From contig CDRNVI010000012.1 in the NCBI GenBank assembly GCA_977017575.1, forward strand, positions 124,001 to 188,000: DNA of 64,000 nt, given 5' to 3'. Each line of letters begins with the position of its first letter. Position 1 is the first letter of the stretch. Source of the stretch: Paramoeba atlantica. Lineage: Eukaryota; Discosea. A program made the translations under genes and the position numbers. Under the pieces are notes generated by a model, which saw nothing but the letters and a program-made list of their open reading frames with translations, had not been told where the DNA came from and ran no database searches. Shown in pieces: positions 33,701 to 46,080 of this stretch.

Positions 33701-36700
33701 TTTTTAACTTTCACCCATAAATTTTTAGTTTTTTTTTTGAAAATTGCAAAAATTGCTATGATCACCTTGGTGGGGGGGGGGCAGCGGTACCCATCGGAAT
33801 TGTTGAAAAACTAGTGATCTCGTCACTCAATTCGATTCATACGTCTTCCTTTTTTCCTTGCGCCTCCTCCATCCTCATCGGCCACACACTTCAAGGTAAA
33901 TTTTGGACTATGTAGGTGTATTATCGGCACAGGGTGGAGAAATATCAAATGAAATCAAAGAGTATACAGGTATAGAAGGCTCCAAACTCTCAAAAAACGG
34001 TATAGGAGTTGATTTGGGAAAAATATATTTTTTCACTTTCACCCATAAATTTTTATTTTTTTTTGCAAAATTTCAAAAATTGCTATGATCACCCTGGTGG
34101 GGAGGTGGGGGGGGGCAGTGGGTACACATCGGAATTGTTGAAAAACTGTTAGTTCCGCCATAGTGACAGCAACTATTGGGTTGAAGAGTCACTAGTGAGT
34201 TCTCTATTGAGTTGCACGCATCTGGATTGCTAAAACTCAATAGTAAACTCAATAGTAGCTGAAGTGTGTTTCTATTATTGAGTCTGAACTTAATAGTTCC
34301 TATGAAACTTGTGTACTATTGAGTCTGAACTTCATACCTAATTTTTTTGTAGTCCAATAATTTTTTTTGATTTCGTCAAAATTGTTTTCCCAGAAACGAT
34401 TTCTAGTACATGTTTGAGAGTTTAAAGCCTTAGCTATTGTACCCTGACTGTTCAAGATGATCACTTTACAAACAAAACTATTGAACCTTCCTGGTACTCT
34501 AAAAATCATTTCTAGATTTCTGATTATTTAAGTCATATCTTGTGAAACGGACCTACTGAACGTCATCCAAACAATGGCCAAGGAAAAGAAGCAACTTACG
34601 GGAAGCATCAAAAAGCTAGAAACACAAATTGAGGAAATGGAAAAAAGGAACAACGAACTTTCAACCACCCTTTAGCGTGTAGTAGCCGAAAATTCGGAGC
34701 TTTGTCGGTTCGCTTCTCGCCCAGAAGAAACCACACACGAACGAACAGAAGTGACAAAATATTGGACGCATTTGCTCGAAACAGGAATGTCTTCACATCA
34801 AGTCACGGCAATTCGAAGGGCATACGAAGAATTAAAAACAAAAACTACATGTACTTCCCTTTGGTTCTTTTCTCCGGAGCCTAGGAGTTCATTGGAAACG
34901 TTTTTTACCTTGCCATGGATCATATGGGCGCCCATGCGCCAAGGCGAAAAAGAAAACCTACACTGTCTTCATTGCAAGAGCGATTGACTTTCATGAAGCT
35001 TTCTCCTGTGCGTCGGATTTTTAATCTTTCGACACCAATGTACTATCTTTGTGAAGTGTATCAATGTCGTAGCACTGAGTGTCGTAAGGTAATATCAAGT
35101 GATGAAAAGAGCTTAATTTCCAGCCTATCCCACAAGGCACGAAATTCCTTTCCTATTATTAAAACTGAGAAATTGGGGATGACTAGACGACTTTCAACGG
35201 CCATTATGGCAATAGGAACTAGTGGTTCTAATATGAGTGAATTTCAAGGTATTCTGCAAGAAGTGTATGCCGTCGATTACCATCAGCGGACGTTGCAGTA
35301 TCTGAGTAATAAGCGCGATGAAAGACACATTTTTGAATTAAAGCACACGGAAAAATTTGGATTTCGCTGGGATCCTAATTGCGTGGAAGCTATTTCAAAT
35401 CGAATTTCACAAGAATGGATGACTCCATCAGTGGATCATTTTCAGGATGTTTTGATTTCATTACTCCAGCAGCGCCAGGTGGAGTGTGACAACTATATGT
35501 CCGAGCTGACTGGTACAGTGCTTGCAATGGATCATACTTTCGAGACCGCAAAGTGCATTCGACTGCGTGGGGAAGCACCGTTTCGTTCTCACTTTGTTGT
35601 TCACAATGAAATTGGTGAGATTTTGGCTGCCGTATACACTCGAAATGAAAGTTTTGACACTTTGCACAATGTTCTTTCAAACATAGCATCACGTCCAGGA
35701 AGCAAAGCAATGGTTATATATGTTGACAACTGTTGCACAGTACGTTCTAAAATACAACGCCACTTTCCATCTGCACATATTAAATGCGATTTATGGCATT
35801 GGCTGCACCGTTTCGCAGCTGTTATCCCACGCACTTCAGCATCAAATCGGCAAAAAATGTTTTACACCGAGCTTTGCCGATCTGTAGTAGAGCCTCTTAC
35901 TATCGCTTTGTCAAAAAAGGAACATCTTGATGCGCATGAGAAAGTTATTCCACGTCCGGCAAAATTGTTTTCTAAAATGGAACTCCTGAAGGAAAAATAT
36001 TCGGACATCTTTACATGGAACCCCAAGTTAGCTTCTCTCTGGCCGTACGCAATAGCCCACATCGAGCGGGACTGCCTCAGTGACCCTACAGATGTGAATT
36101 TGACGCGCGTGGATAAGGATATGGTGTATCGTTCCAGCCGAGGAACCAACATTTGTGAAAGTTTTCATTCTCGTTTGAAAGCTAAAGTGAAGCTTCGCGC
36201 GCGTAGCTCAGCAGAAACTGTAGACGCGCTGACAAGGAGCTTTATTTATCGAAGTAATGTGAAATGTGCTGTGAGATTCAAATCAGCGCCGGATATGATG
36301 TGTTTCGACGCTCTGTTGTTTCGAACCTTGAAAGAAACCTTCTCTTCTCTCTTCCTGGGGGCGGACGATGCAAGATTATGTAATAGTCCTTTTGCACTTC
36401 TCCCTGTGGCGAAACAACTAACGACTCATGAACTGTTCTTCACACAATATGTTCACCCTGTTCAATCTGGGGATGGATATGCACTTATCCCACATTCCTT
36501 GTCTGACAATCAGCTGAGTAATGTTCGCAGCTGGGCGCAAAATAAGTTTGGTTGCGAGCCCGTATTTCTTGGCAAAGACGATGTGGAATTTAACTTCGCA
36601 CTTTCGGCTACACCAACTAAGCACGAGGAAAAGGTGCGTTTCCTAGGTGGAGAGTGCACCGCAGCGTCAATGATGAGCACACTTGAATACTTGTGTGCGG

Positions 36701-37182
36701 GAGATCCCTGTATTCTGCGGTGCGATACATCGCGGGTGGACAAAGATACGACGTTCGAACGAGTTCTTGAACACTTGAGCAAGCCCGAGAACGACGTCGA
36801 GGAAGTTATAACCAAGGTTTCGCACGGGCAATTATTTCTTCCCCTAGTTCGCTCTCTTGCCAATGTCATTTCAAGCACTGTACTCGTTTTGCACGAGCTT
36901 TCACACGTACCATATCTAGTGGTTCCTTTCGATTCCGTATCACCAACTCCGCAGAGGCACAGAATATGCGGTGTTTGCGTACTTGATATCCCTGGTGTAG
37001 GGATATTTAAAACTTTTGATACAGATTTTGATGTAGGTTTGGGGGCGAACGAGGAGATCATAATGGTTGATGACTTACCTGTACAACATTTTACCGCGAC
37101 AGGAAATAGCAACGCATGTCACCTGGCAACACATTTACATGCTCCAAGAATTGATCCTCGCCAAAGAAACGTGATCCTTTTT
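30698..37182. repeat. Array unit 4
   Basis: Complete unit: LINE-1 5' third from 30,698, SINE block 31,838-32,777, MITE-like element 33,035-33,302, R repeats 33,591-34,150, transposase pseudogene 34,574-37,278. It shares the T variant (31,172) with units 3 and 5. Confidence 0.93.
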
Positions 37183-37278
37183 GAAGCCTTTTTGGAAGAG
37201 TATTTGAGGTGGAATGGATTGCCTCGGCTAGTTTTTCCCAACTTACTTTGCTGTTTTCGACTTCAAGATGAGGAGTAG
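34574..37278 (+). pseudogene. MULE-like transposase, unit 4
   Basis: Same structure as units 1-3; 787-codon frame at 34,915-37,278 with the chimeric C-terminus beyond the junction at 37,177. Confidence 0.75.
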
Positions 37279-40200
37279 TTGCAGTTTCAGTTTCGTTTGT
37301 TGAACGTATTCTTTTCGGAGAATGTTTCAGGGCTTTCTTAACTCCGGTTGCAAAATTGCTCTTAATGTGATCATCCCTAAGCGCAGACCAGAAGGGCGGC
37401 TGTAGTTTCTTTTCTTGTTTTTTCCAACGAAAATTAAAGTTTGAAGATAGTACGCAGTGTCTGGTTGGAATAGGGGGGATGCAAACCTTTTGTTTACGTA
37501 TCGACGAGAAAAATCGACGATTTACGATTATATGATCTAGTTGTTTTGTCAATCCTTCTGGATATTTTTTTGGACTTTGGAAAGCGATATGTCCACTTGC
37601 GCCGCGCACAGCATCCTTCATGTGCAGACTGGGCGCCCATTGAATGCAACAAACTGTGTAGCGCCTTAGTCCGCTTAGTGCGGCATTTCCAGCCTCGTAC
37701 TGTAAGAAGAGGTGCATTTAAATCTCCGCAAATGATTTTCACAGGGCTTTTATCATCATACCAGGCATCAAACAAATTTTCATCAAAGGTACCTTGGATC
37801 GATGTGTTAGCTGTTGCAGTGGGGGGGTACACATTGAACAAGAATGCCTTGGTATTCTCCAGTATCCAAAAAAAAAAAATATTCTCCAGAAAAAAAGAAA
37901 AATATTCTCCAGAAGAAGGTTGGCCTTCATTATTCGATCACTAACTTTCTCAACATTGAGAGGGTATCTGCTGATTATTGCCATTCCGTTGTATCCGTTA
38001 ACAGCACTCATCAGATAAAGGTGAATAAGAATTCCGTTAAGAAAAAGCTTACGATGTAAGATGGGATCGTCACCTTGGAACGTCAGCCTCGTTTCCTGCA
38101 GATTCATAATGTCAGCACATTGACATATAAGATTGACTCTTTATATCCGTTGCCTTTACCTTTAGGGTATCAACATTTAGAGTACTAATCGTGAACCCCC
38201 CTCTCTAGTCCAAAGCGCATGGCCGCCACACGTTTCAACAGCAACCGCTGGAACACGGCAACCAAAACACTTAACCAACCAGACACCCAAGAAGAGCGTA
38301 GTTGTGTATTGAGTTGAGTAGTGAGGTGGCGGAGTGGCAAGAATTCAAAGTTTGAAGAACATGGTGGTCATACAGCGAGTTCAAAACCGCTCATCACATT
38401 ATTACTGGCGATTATTACTTACATTATTACTGGCGCGGTGCGGGTGTAGTTGGTAGACGGTGGGTCTTACAACTTGCAGGTTCCGGGTTCGATTCCAGCT
38501 ATCGACAAAACTCGCAACCTGGCGGCCTCACTACAAAGGGAAAGCGATCAGTAGTGCCTTCAAGGCCCACACCCAACCCCGCTCCCTGGAGGACCGACCC
38601 GGAACCGCCTCGCCGAACCAGGCCCCAGCGCAGCCGCTAAATTGCGAGCTGCTTACGCAAAGGAGGCTTGAGACACAGCCTACACGATGCAACGGGGTTG
38701 GACGCCCGTCCGGGTAGCTACCGGGATGGTGAACAAAATCACCATCATCCAAATCATTCCGGAATGCTCCGGATGGTCGCTGGCAATCCAGACCCTTCAC
38801 AGACAGATTTGGAAGTTCCGATGCCGACGTCCTCTACCAGTTTCCGCTTTTCCAAGGCGGCACCAGGGCGGAGGTGGCGGAGGTGGCGAAGTGGCAAGAA
38901 TTCAAAGTTTGAAGCACATAGTGCTCAGACGGCGAGTTCAAACCCGCTCATCGCAATATTCCCGGCGGCCTCACTCTAAGAGGCTGGGCTGATAACCGAC
39001 TAGGCCCAGTACTCGGAGGACCGTCCCGGACCCTCCCCTCAGGGAACCAGCTCCCTTACCCGGCTTAAACCTCTTGGGTAAGCCGTGTTGACGTACAGTT
39101 CGTCGACGCAGCGTGTTGGCAACAGCACGTTCGTTCCGCCTTGGAAAAGCGGAAACTGGTGGAGGACGTCGGCCTCGGAACTTCCAAATCTGTCTGTGAA
39201 GGGCCTGGCTTGCCAGTGACCATCCGGAGCAATCCGGAATGATTTGGATTTTGGATTTGGGCGATGAGAGTCTCGGTTTTGGATTGAGAACGTTCGGACG
39301 GAGAGTTCATCGCTGTTTAAGAGTAAGGAAGAATGTTCTTTGTGTTAAAGTTAAAAAACACAGGGTTACAAGTAATATTATTTATAATAAAACACTTCAA
39401 AACTACTGTACGTGAGTTTGCGTTTTTGCATTGTAAAAGAAACCCTCTTTACTAGTGTTCGTTAATATGAGCAAATCATTTCACCAATAAGTCGGATACC
39501 AATTTAAGTGTATCAGACATGTTCTCGAGCAAAACGAAACTCAGTTATTCGATGCAAAAAAAAAAAAAAAAAAAAATTATTCGATGCGAAGCCAGATTGA
39601 AGAACCAATTTTGAGAATTCAATGATTTTTGAGCTCCGATTTCGTACGAAAGGTTTAATTGGGACAAAACTTAGCTTCAGGGGGGCCTAAAAGATAAAAC
39701 AACCACACTAAATTCCTTAGCTCGGTACAATAAAAGAAACCGGCTTCACATATAATAACTGAGTTTCGTTTTGCTCGAGAACACTCTCTTATCACCTAAT
39801 CTCCATCCCCTCTTAATGTGAACTAACGCATCCATGAGTTAACATTCAACTTAAATGGAGTGTACACTTATCTCTCGCAATCTAATAATAACCAAAAACA
39901 AATACTTTCTGTCTTTCGCACCGCATATGGGTCTTGAAGGCATTGCTTATCGCTCTACCTTTATAGTGAGGCCGCCAGGGTGCCAGTTGTGTCAACAGAG
40001 TGAATCGAACCCCCAACCTGCAGGTTGTAAGGCCCACCGTCTTCCAACTGCACCCGCACCCATTTTTCAAGGGGTGTTCTATGCCAGCACATGGAGAAGA
40101 ATCGAATGAAACCCAAGTGTCTACAGGTATATCAGGCCCCAAACTCTCAAAAAACGGTCTAGGAGTTGATTTGGGAAAAAAATAATTTTTAACTTTCACC

Positions 40201-43200
40201 CATAAATTTTTAGTTTTTTTTTTGAAAATTGCAAAAATTGCTATGATCACCTTGGTGGGGGGGGGGCAGCGGTACCCATCGGAATTGTTGAAAAACTAGT
40301 GATCTCGTCACTCAATTCGATTCATACGTCTTCCTTTTTTCCTTGCGCCTCCTCCATCCTCATCGGCCACACACTTCAAGGTAAATTTTGGACTATGTAG
40401 GTGTATTATCGGCACAGGGTGGAGAAATATCAAATGAAATCAAAGAGTATACAGGTATAGAAGGCTCCAAACTCTCAAAAAACGGTATAGGAGTTGATTT
40501 GGGAAAAATATATTTTTTCACTTTCACCCATAAATTTTTATTTTTTTTTGCAAAATTTCAAAAATTGCTATGATCACCCTGGTGGGGAGGTGGGGGGGGG
40601 CAGTGGGTACACATCGGAATTGTTGAAAAACTGTTAGTTCCGCCATAGTGACAGCAACTATTGGGTTGAAGAGTCACTAGTGAGTTCTCTATTGAGTTGC
40701 ACGCATCTGGATTGCTAAAACTCAATAGTAAACTCAATAGTAGCTGAAGTGTGTTTCTATTATTGAGTCTGAACTTAATAGTTCCTATGAAACTTGTGTA
40801 CTATTGAGTCTGAACTTCATACCTAATTTTTTTGTAGTCCAATAATTTTTTTTGATTTCGTCAAAATTGTTTTCCCAGAAACGATTTCTAGTACATGTTT
40901 GAGAGTTTAAAGCCTTAGCTATTGTACCCTGACTGTTCAAGATGATCACTTTACAAACAAAACTATTGAACCTTCCTGGTACTCTAAAAATCATTTCTAG
41001 ATTTCTGATTATTTAAGTCATATCTTGTGAAACGGACCTACTGAACGTCATCCAAACAATGGCCAAGGAAAAGAAGCAACTTACGGGAAGCATCAAAAAG
41101 CTAGAAACACAAATTGAGGAAATGGAAAAAAGGAACAACGAACTTTCAACCACCCTTTAGCGTGTAGTAGCCGAAAATTCGGAGCTTTGTCGGTTCGCTT
41201 CTCGCCCAGAAGAAACCACACACGAACGAACAGAAGTGACAAAATATTGGACGCATTTGCTCGAAACAGGAATGTCTTCACATCAAGTCACGGCAATTCG
41301 AAGGGCATACGAAGAATTAAAAACAAAAACTACATGTACTTCCCTTTGGTTCTTTTCTCCGGAGCCTAGGAGTTCATTGGAAACGTTTTTTACCTTGCCA
41401 TGGATCATATGGGCGCCCATGCGCCAAGGCGAAAAAGAAAACCTACACTGTCTTCATTGCAAGAGCGATTGACTTTCATGAAGCTTTCTCCTGTGCGTCG
41501 GATTTTTAATCTTTCGACACCAATGTACTATCTTTGTGAAGTGTATCAATGTCGTAGCACTGAGTGTCGTAAGGTAATATCAAGTGATGAAAAGAGCTTA
41601 ATTTCCAGCCTATCCCACAAGGCACGAAATTCCTTTCCTATTATTAAAACTGAGAAATTGGGGATGACTAGACGACTTTCAACGGCCATTATGGCAATAG
41701 GAACTAGTGGTTCTAATATGAGTGAATTTCAAGGTATTCTGCAAGAAGTGTATGCCGTCGATTACCATCAGCGGACGTTGCAGTATCTGAGTAATAAGCG
41801 CGATGAAAGACACATTTTTGAATTAAAGCACACGGAAAAATTTGGATTTCGCTGGGATCCTAATTGCGTGGAAGCTATTTCAAATCGAATTTCACAAGAA
41901 TGGATGACTCCATCAGTGGATCATTTTCAGGATGTTTTGATTTCATTACTCCAGCAGCGCCAGGTGGAGTGTGACAACTATATGTCCGAGCTGACTGGTA
42001 CAGTGCTTGCAATGGATCATACTTTCGAGACCGCAAAGTGCATTCGACTGCGTGGGGAAGCACCGTTTCGTTCTCACTTTGTTGTTCACAATGAAATTGG
42101 TGAGATTTTGGCTGCCGTATACACTCGAAATGAAAGTTTTGACACTTTGCACAATGTTCTTTCAAACATAGCATCACGTCCAGGAAGCAAAGCAATGGTT
42201 ATATATGTTGACAACTGTTGCACAGTACGTTCTAAAATACAACGCCACTTTCCATCTGCACATATTAAATGCGATTTATGGCATTGGCTGCACCGTTTCG
42301 CAGCTGTTATCCCACGCACTTCAGCATCAAATCGGCAAAAAATGTTTTACACCGAGCTTTGCCGATCTGTAGTAGAGCCTCTTACTATCGCTTTGTCAAA
42401 AAAGGAACATCTTGATGCGCATGAGAAAGTTATTCCACGTCCGGCAAAATTGTTTTCTAAAATGGAACTCCTGAAGGAAAAATATTCGGACATCTTTACA
42501 TGGAACCCCAAGTTAGCTTCTCTCTGGCCGTACGCAATAGCCCACATCGAGCGGGACTGCCTCAGTGACCCTACAGATGTGAATTTGACGCGCGTGGATA
42601 AGGATATGGTGTATCGTTCCAGCCGAGGAACCAACATTTGTGAAAGTTTTCATTCTCGTTTGAAAGCTAAAGTGAAGCTTCGCGCGCGTAGCTCAGCAGA
42701 AACTGTAGACGCGCTGACAAGGAGCTTTATTTATCGAAGTAATGTGAAATGTGCTGTGAGATTCAAATCAGCGCCGGATATGATGTGTTTCGACGCTCTG
42801 TTGTTTCGAACCTTGAAAGAAACCTTCTCTTCTCTCTTCCTGGGGGCGGACGATGCAAGATTATGTAATAGTCCTTTTGCACTTCTCCCTGTGGCGAAAC
42901 AACTAACGACTCATGAACTGTTCTTCACACAATATGTTCACCCTGTTCAATCTGGGGATGGATATGCACTTATCCCACATTCCTTGTCTGACAATCAGCT
43001 GAGTAATGTTCGCAGCTGGGCGCAAAATAAGTTTGGTTGCGAGCCCGTATTTCTTGGCAAAGACGATGTGGAATTTAACTTCGCACTTTCGGCTACACCA
43101 ACTAAGCACGAGGAAAAGGTGCGTTTCCTAGGTGGAGAGTGCACCGCAGCGTCAATGATGAGCACACTTGAATACTTGTGTGCGGGAGATCCCTGTATTC

Positions 43201-43661
43201 TGCGGTGCGATACATCGCGGGTGGACAAAGATACGACGTTCGAACGAGTTCTTGAACACTTGAGCAAGCCCGAGAACGACGTCGAGGAAGTTATAACCAA
43301 GGTTTCGCACGGGCAATTATTTCTTCCCCTAGTTCGCTCTCTTGCCAATGTCATTTCAAGCACTGTACTCGTTTTGCACGAGCTTTCACACGTACCATAT
43401 CTAGTGGTTCCTTTCGATTCCGTATCACCAACTCCGCAGAGGCACAGAATATGCGGTGTTTGCGTACTTGATATCCCTGGTGTAGGGATATTTAAAACTT
43501 TTGATACAGATTTTGATGTAGGTTTGGGGGCGAACGAGGAGATCATAATGGTTGATGACTTACCTGTACAACATTTTACCGCGACAGGAAATAGCAACGC
43601 ATGTCACCTGGCAACACATTTACATGCTCCAAGAATTGATCCTCGCCAAAGAAACGTGATC
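37183..43661. repeat. Array unit 5, last unit, ends in the native transposase gene
   Basis: LINE-1 5' third from 37,183, SINE block 38,323-39,262, MITE-like element 39,520-39,787, R repeats 40,076-40,635, motif cluster 40,665, transposase gene from 41,059. The shared sequence stops at GATC (43,661). Beyond it lies unique sequence, so this unit marks the right edge of the ancestral segment. Confidence 0.93.
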
Positions 43662-44015
43662 GTGAAATTCAATCCCCTTGAAGTGCACTTGCTCCTGCAA
43701 TGTGTCATCGATGAAGTGCGCGACAAATCTTCGAGGCACATACCTTGGCCGAAAGTTTTATCAAGATTCAGCTCCGTGGTCAAAGAAAATGAGGACCAGT
43801 ATAGATTTCCTCGAGATTTTAATCAGTTACGGGTTGCGTATCAGAACAGACTTTGCTACAAGGAATGCGCGGAGGACGTGAAGTCGCATGATGAGATAAT
43901 GGGAGAGCTTCGCGCAAAAGAGGATGCTAGAAAAAAGAGAGGACGTAAATGTCCGAATAGAGATTCGCGAATAGAAGTAGACGGCTTTGAGAATGCGGAA
44001 AATGTTCCTCTGTAA
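41059..44015 (+). pseudogene. MULE-like transposase, unit 5, native C-terminus
   Basis: The only copy with its own 3' end: the main frame runs 871 codons from 41,400 to 44,015. After the DDE core and a long C-terminal region (HGQLFLPLVRSLANVISST), the native tail has a SANT/Myb-like segment (IPWPKVLSRFSSVV, FPRDFNQLRVAYQNRL) and a basic end (ARKKRGRKCPNRDS). The stop in the coiled-coil segment at 41,158 and the frameshift near 41,460 remain, so this copy is also broken, although most of the catalytic core is untouched. Confidence 0.77.
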
Positions 44016-44869
44016 TCCGTTGAGGCAAAGGAGAATTCGCTTTTTAAGAAACATTTCGTAAAAACAGTAGTTAAAGGAATACGTAAAGGATAAATTAAAG
44101 ATTAGGTTCCTAATTTTGTCTTCACAGGTTAAAAAATACGCACGACTCTGCACCTTCATCAACGCTACACCTCCTCCCTGACTGATCTCCCCCCCCCCCC
44201 TGACTTTTCCCTCTTTTTCGGTTTTTGACGTTAAGTCAAAGGGTTGAATTTCCTCTCTTTGACGTATACCCCATTTTCAGTTTTATGCATAAAAAACGTA
44301 AAGTTAGTCACTACTCAGTAAAGTTGGCACTTACTAAAAAACTTAATATAACATGTCCTTCCTTTAAGTGCAATCGCAAAAATCATGAATGTCTTCAAAA
44401 ATTATTAGTAGCACGTCGTTGTCGTTCACCTTTCTGTTGCAATTCCAACTTTATGTTGCACTTCTCGGCTAAAGAGCATACCAGTTGAGATTTCTTCTCC
44501 ACCTTTCCCCCCAGAACACTCCTCTCGCGCTTTTATGCTTTCACCCATTCCCGTCGGTGAACCACATTTTCCTGACCTTCCACTATCTTCATCCTTCACT
44601 TTCATGACCTTCCATCTATGAAATAATGGGTTTTTGCTACACCCCACCGAACTCAATACATAAATCAATACACTTGAACTGTAACCTCTTCTGCCGGCGG
44701 AAGTGCCGAAAAACTAGTAATCTTGTCAGTAAATTCGATTCATAAGTCTTTGTAAACATTTTTTTCGAAAACTCACCTGAAACGATATCGGGAACGAAAT
44801 CGGGCCACAAATCGGGCACGAAATCGGGCACGGCGAATTAACCTACGGTAGCGAGGGAGTAGTATCTCC
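44016..44869. other. 3' flank of the last transposase copy; no gene recognised
   Basis: Pyrimidine-rich and AT-rich sequence. Two observations only. AACTCAATA at 44,650 matches the motif cluster upstream of the gene. GAAAAACTAGTAATCTTGTC at 44,708 with ATTCGATTCATAAGTCTT resembles 14,350-14,400 (GAAAAACTAGTGATCTCGTC), so similar sequence flanks the transposase gene on both sides in direct orientation. Terminal inverted repeats of the element were not found. Confidence 0.4.
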
Positions 44870-45141
44870 CTCAATATAATATAATAAAATTTAAAGGAGG
44901 CTCCGGTGGTCCAAAAAAATGGAGGGTCTAGGGGGGTTGGAATACCGAACGATTTTTCTTTTGAAAAAATCATTTTCCAAAAAAAGCGCAGAAGCGGTGG
45001 CCGGGGTCTTGGCGCGCATTTTCCACCCCTCAACCCGGGGGTGACCCCGGATCCAACCCCCCGCGGCGAAAAAAAATGGTAAAAAAAAAATTCTTTAAAC
45101 ATTCTTTTCCCTATTGTATCTTGAGAGTTTGGGACCTATAT
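44870..45141. repeat. Unclassified dispersed repeat, family R long form
   Basis: Shares an ordered set of landmarks with 57,177-57,510: a TATAAAAGGGGG-like start, CTCCGGTGGTCC, an AAATGGAGGGTC/GGGGGG run, a GCGCAGAAGCGG block, ATTTTCCACCCC, then TTTTGAGAGTTTGGGACC. The distal part matches the two R copies at 14.1-14.7 kb in antisense. No coding capacity is seen. Confidence 0.6.
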
Positions 45142-45170
45142 TGGCCTTCTACACCGTCGTTTTCGCCACC

Positions 45171-45575
45171 GGAGGTGGCGGAGTGGGCGGAGGTGGCGGA
45201 GTGACAAGAATTCAAAGTTTGAAGCACATAGTGCTCAGACGGCGAGTTCAAACCCGCTCATCGCAATATTCCCGGCGGCCTCACTCTAAGAGGCTGGGCT
45301 GAGAACCGACTAGGTCCAGTACTCGGAGGACCGTCCCGGACCCCCCCTCAGGGAACCATCTCCCTTACCCGTCTTGCCCCTCGTATGTTAGTCGTGTTGG
45401 CATACAATTCGTCGACGCACCGTGTTGGTAACAGCACGTTGGTGCCTCCTTGGACAAGCGGAGACTGGTAGAGGACGTCGGCCTCGGAACTTCCAAATCT
45501 CTCTGTGAAGGGTCTGGCTTTCCAACGACCGAACGGAGCAATCCGGAATGATTTGGAATGATTCGGAAGTGTTTT
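45171..45575 (+). mobile_element. SINE-B copy
   Basis: Head GGTGGCGGAGTGACAAGAATT, B-box region GAGTTCAAACCCGCTC, body, hairpin region ACGGAGCAATCCGG and tail AATGATTTGGAATGATTCGG. It is preceded at 45,142-45,170 by a 29-bp sequence (starting TGGCCTTCTACACCGTCGTT) that recurs exactly at 45,622-45,650. That is a direct repeat unusually long for a target-site duplication. Confidence 0.85.
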
Positions 45576-45650
45576 AGCCGACTTTGTCCGTATTTTGGGT
45601 TGTATTGGTAACCAACCACGCTGGCCTTCTACACCGTCGTTTTCGCCACC

Positions 45651-46006
45651 GGGGGTGGCGGAGTGGGCGGAGGTGTTGGAGTGGGCGGAGGTGGCGCAGT
45701 GACAAGAATTCAAAGTTTGAAGGACATGGTTTCCAAGGCGGAACCAAAGTGCTGTTGCCAACACGCTGCGTCGACGAACTGTACGTCAACACGGCTTACC
45801 CAAGAGGCGTAAGCCGGGTAAGGGAGCTGGTTCCCTGAGGGGAGGGTCCGGGACGGTCCTCCGAATACTGGGCCTAGTCGGTTATCAGCCCAGCCTCTTA
45901 GAGTGAGGCCGCCTGGAATAATGCGATGAGCGGGTTTGAACTCGCCGTCTGAGCACCATGTGCTTCAAACTTTGAATTCTTGCCACTCTGCCACCTCCGC
46001 CCGCCT
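45651..46006. mobile_element. Head-to-head SINE-B foldback
   Basis: A plus-strand SINE-B head (45,651-45,729) is joined at TTTCCAAGGCGG to a minus-strand SINE-B lacking its 3' tail (45,730-46,006). The two heads can pair with each other. The inversion point is the same internal position (CCAAGGCGGNACCA) at which the inverted tail at 12,927 ends. Confidence 0.8.
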
Positions 46007-46016
46007 CATGTCGGTG

Positions 46017-46080
46017 ACCTGAGACTCTACCCCAACGGTTGCCGCTGCAGAGCCCTCCGTTTCTTCTCTCTACTTTACGT
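46017..46080. repeat. Small dispersed repeat (relative of 7,105-7,160)
   Basis: GAGACTCTA followed by CGCTGCAGAGCCCTC and TTTCTTC matches 7,109-7,155 and, more weakly, 47,838-47,890. Family and function unknown. Confidence 0.5.

Larger units (their letters stand above)
11243..43661. repeat. Head-to-tail array of five 6,485-bp composite units
   Basis: Everything from 11,243 recurs at a constant 6,485-bp step: 17,728, 24,213, 30,698 and 37,183. Each unit holds the 5' third of LINE-1 (minus), SINE pieces, the MITE-like element, two R repeats and the MULE-like transposase gene (plus). The long transposase frames are identical in all five. I saw only four differences: 11,717 (C in units 1-2, T in 3-5), 12,107 (differs in unit 2 at 18,592), 12,276 (A in unit 1, C in the rest) and the junction base 24,206. 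The left flank continues uniquely into LINE-1 and the right flank uniquely into the native transposase end. Confidence 0.95.

Noticed and set aside
11243-43661. Array as a pure assembly duplication
   Set aside because: Not fully excluded, but private and block-shared base differences between units and a distinct junction argue for real copies. Left as a check in the findings.
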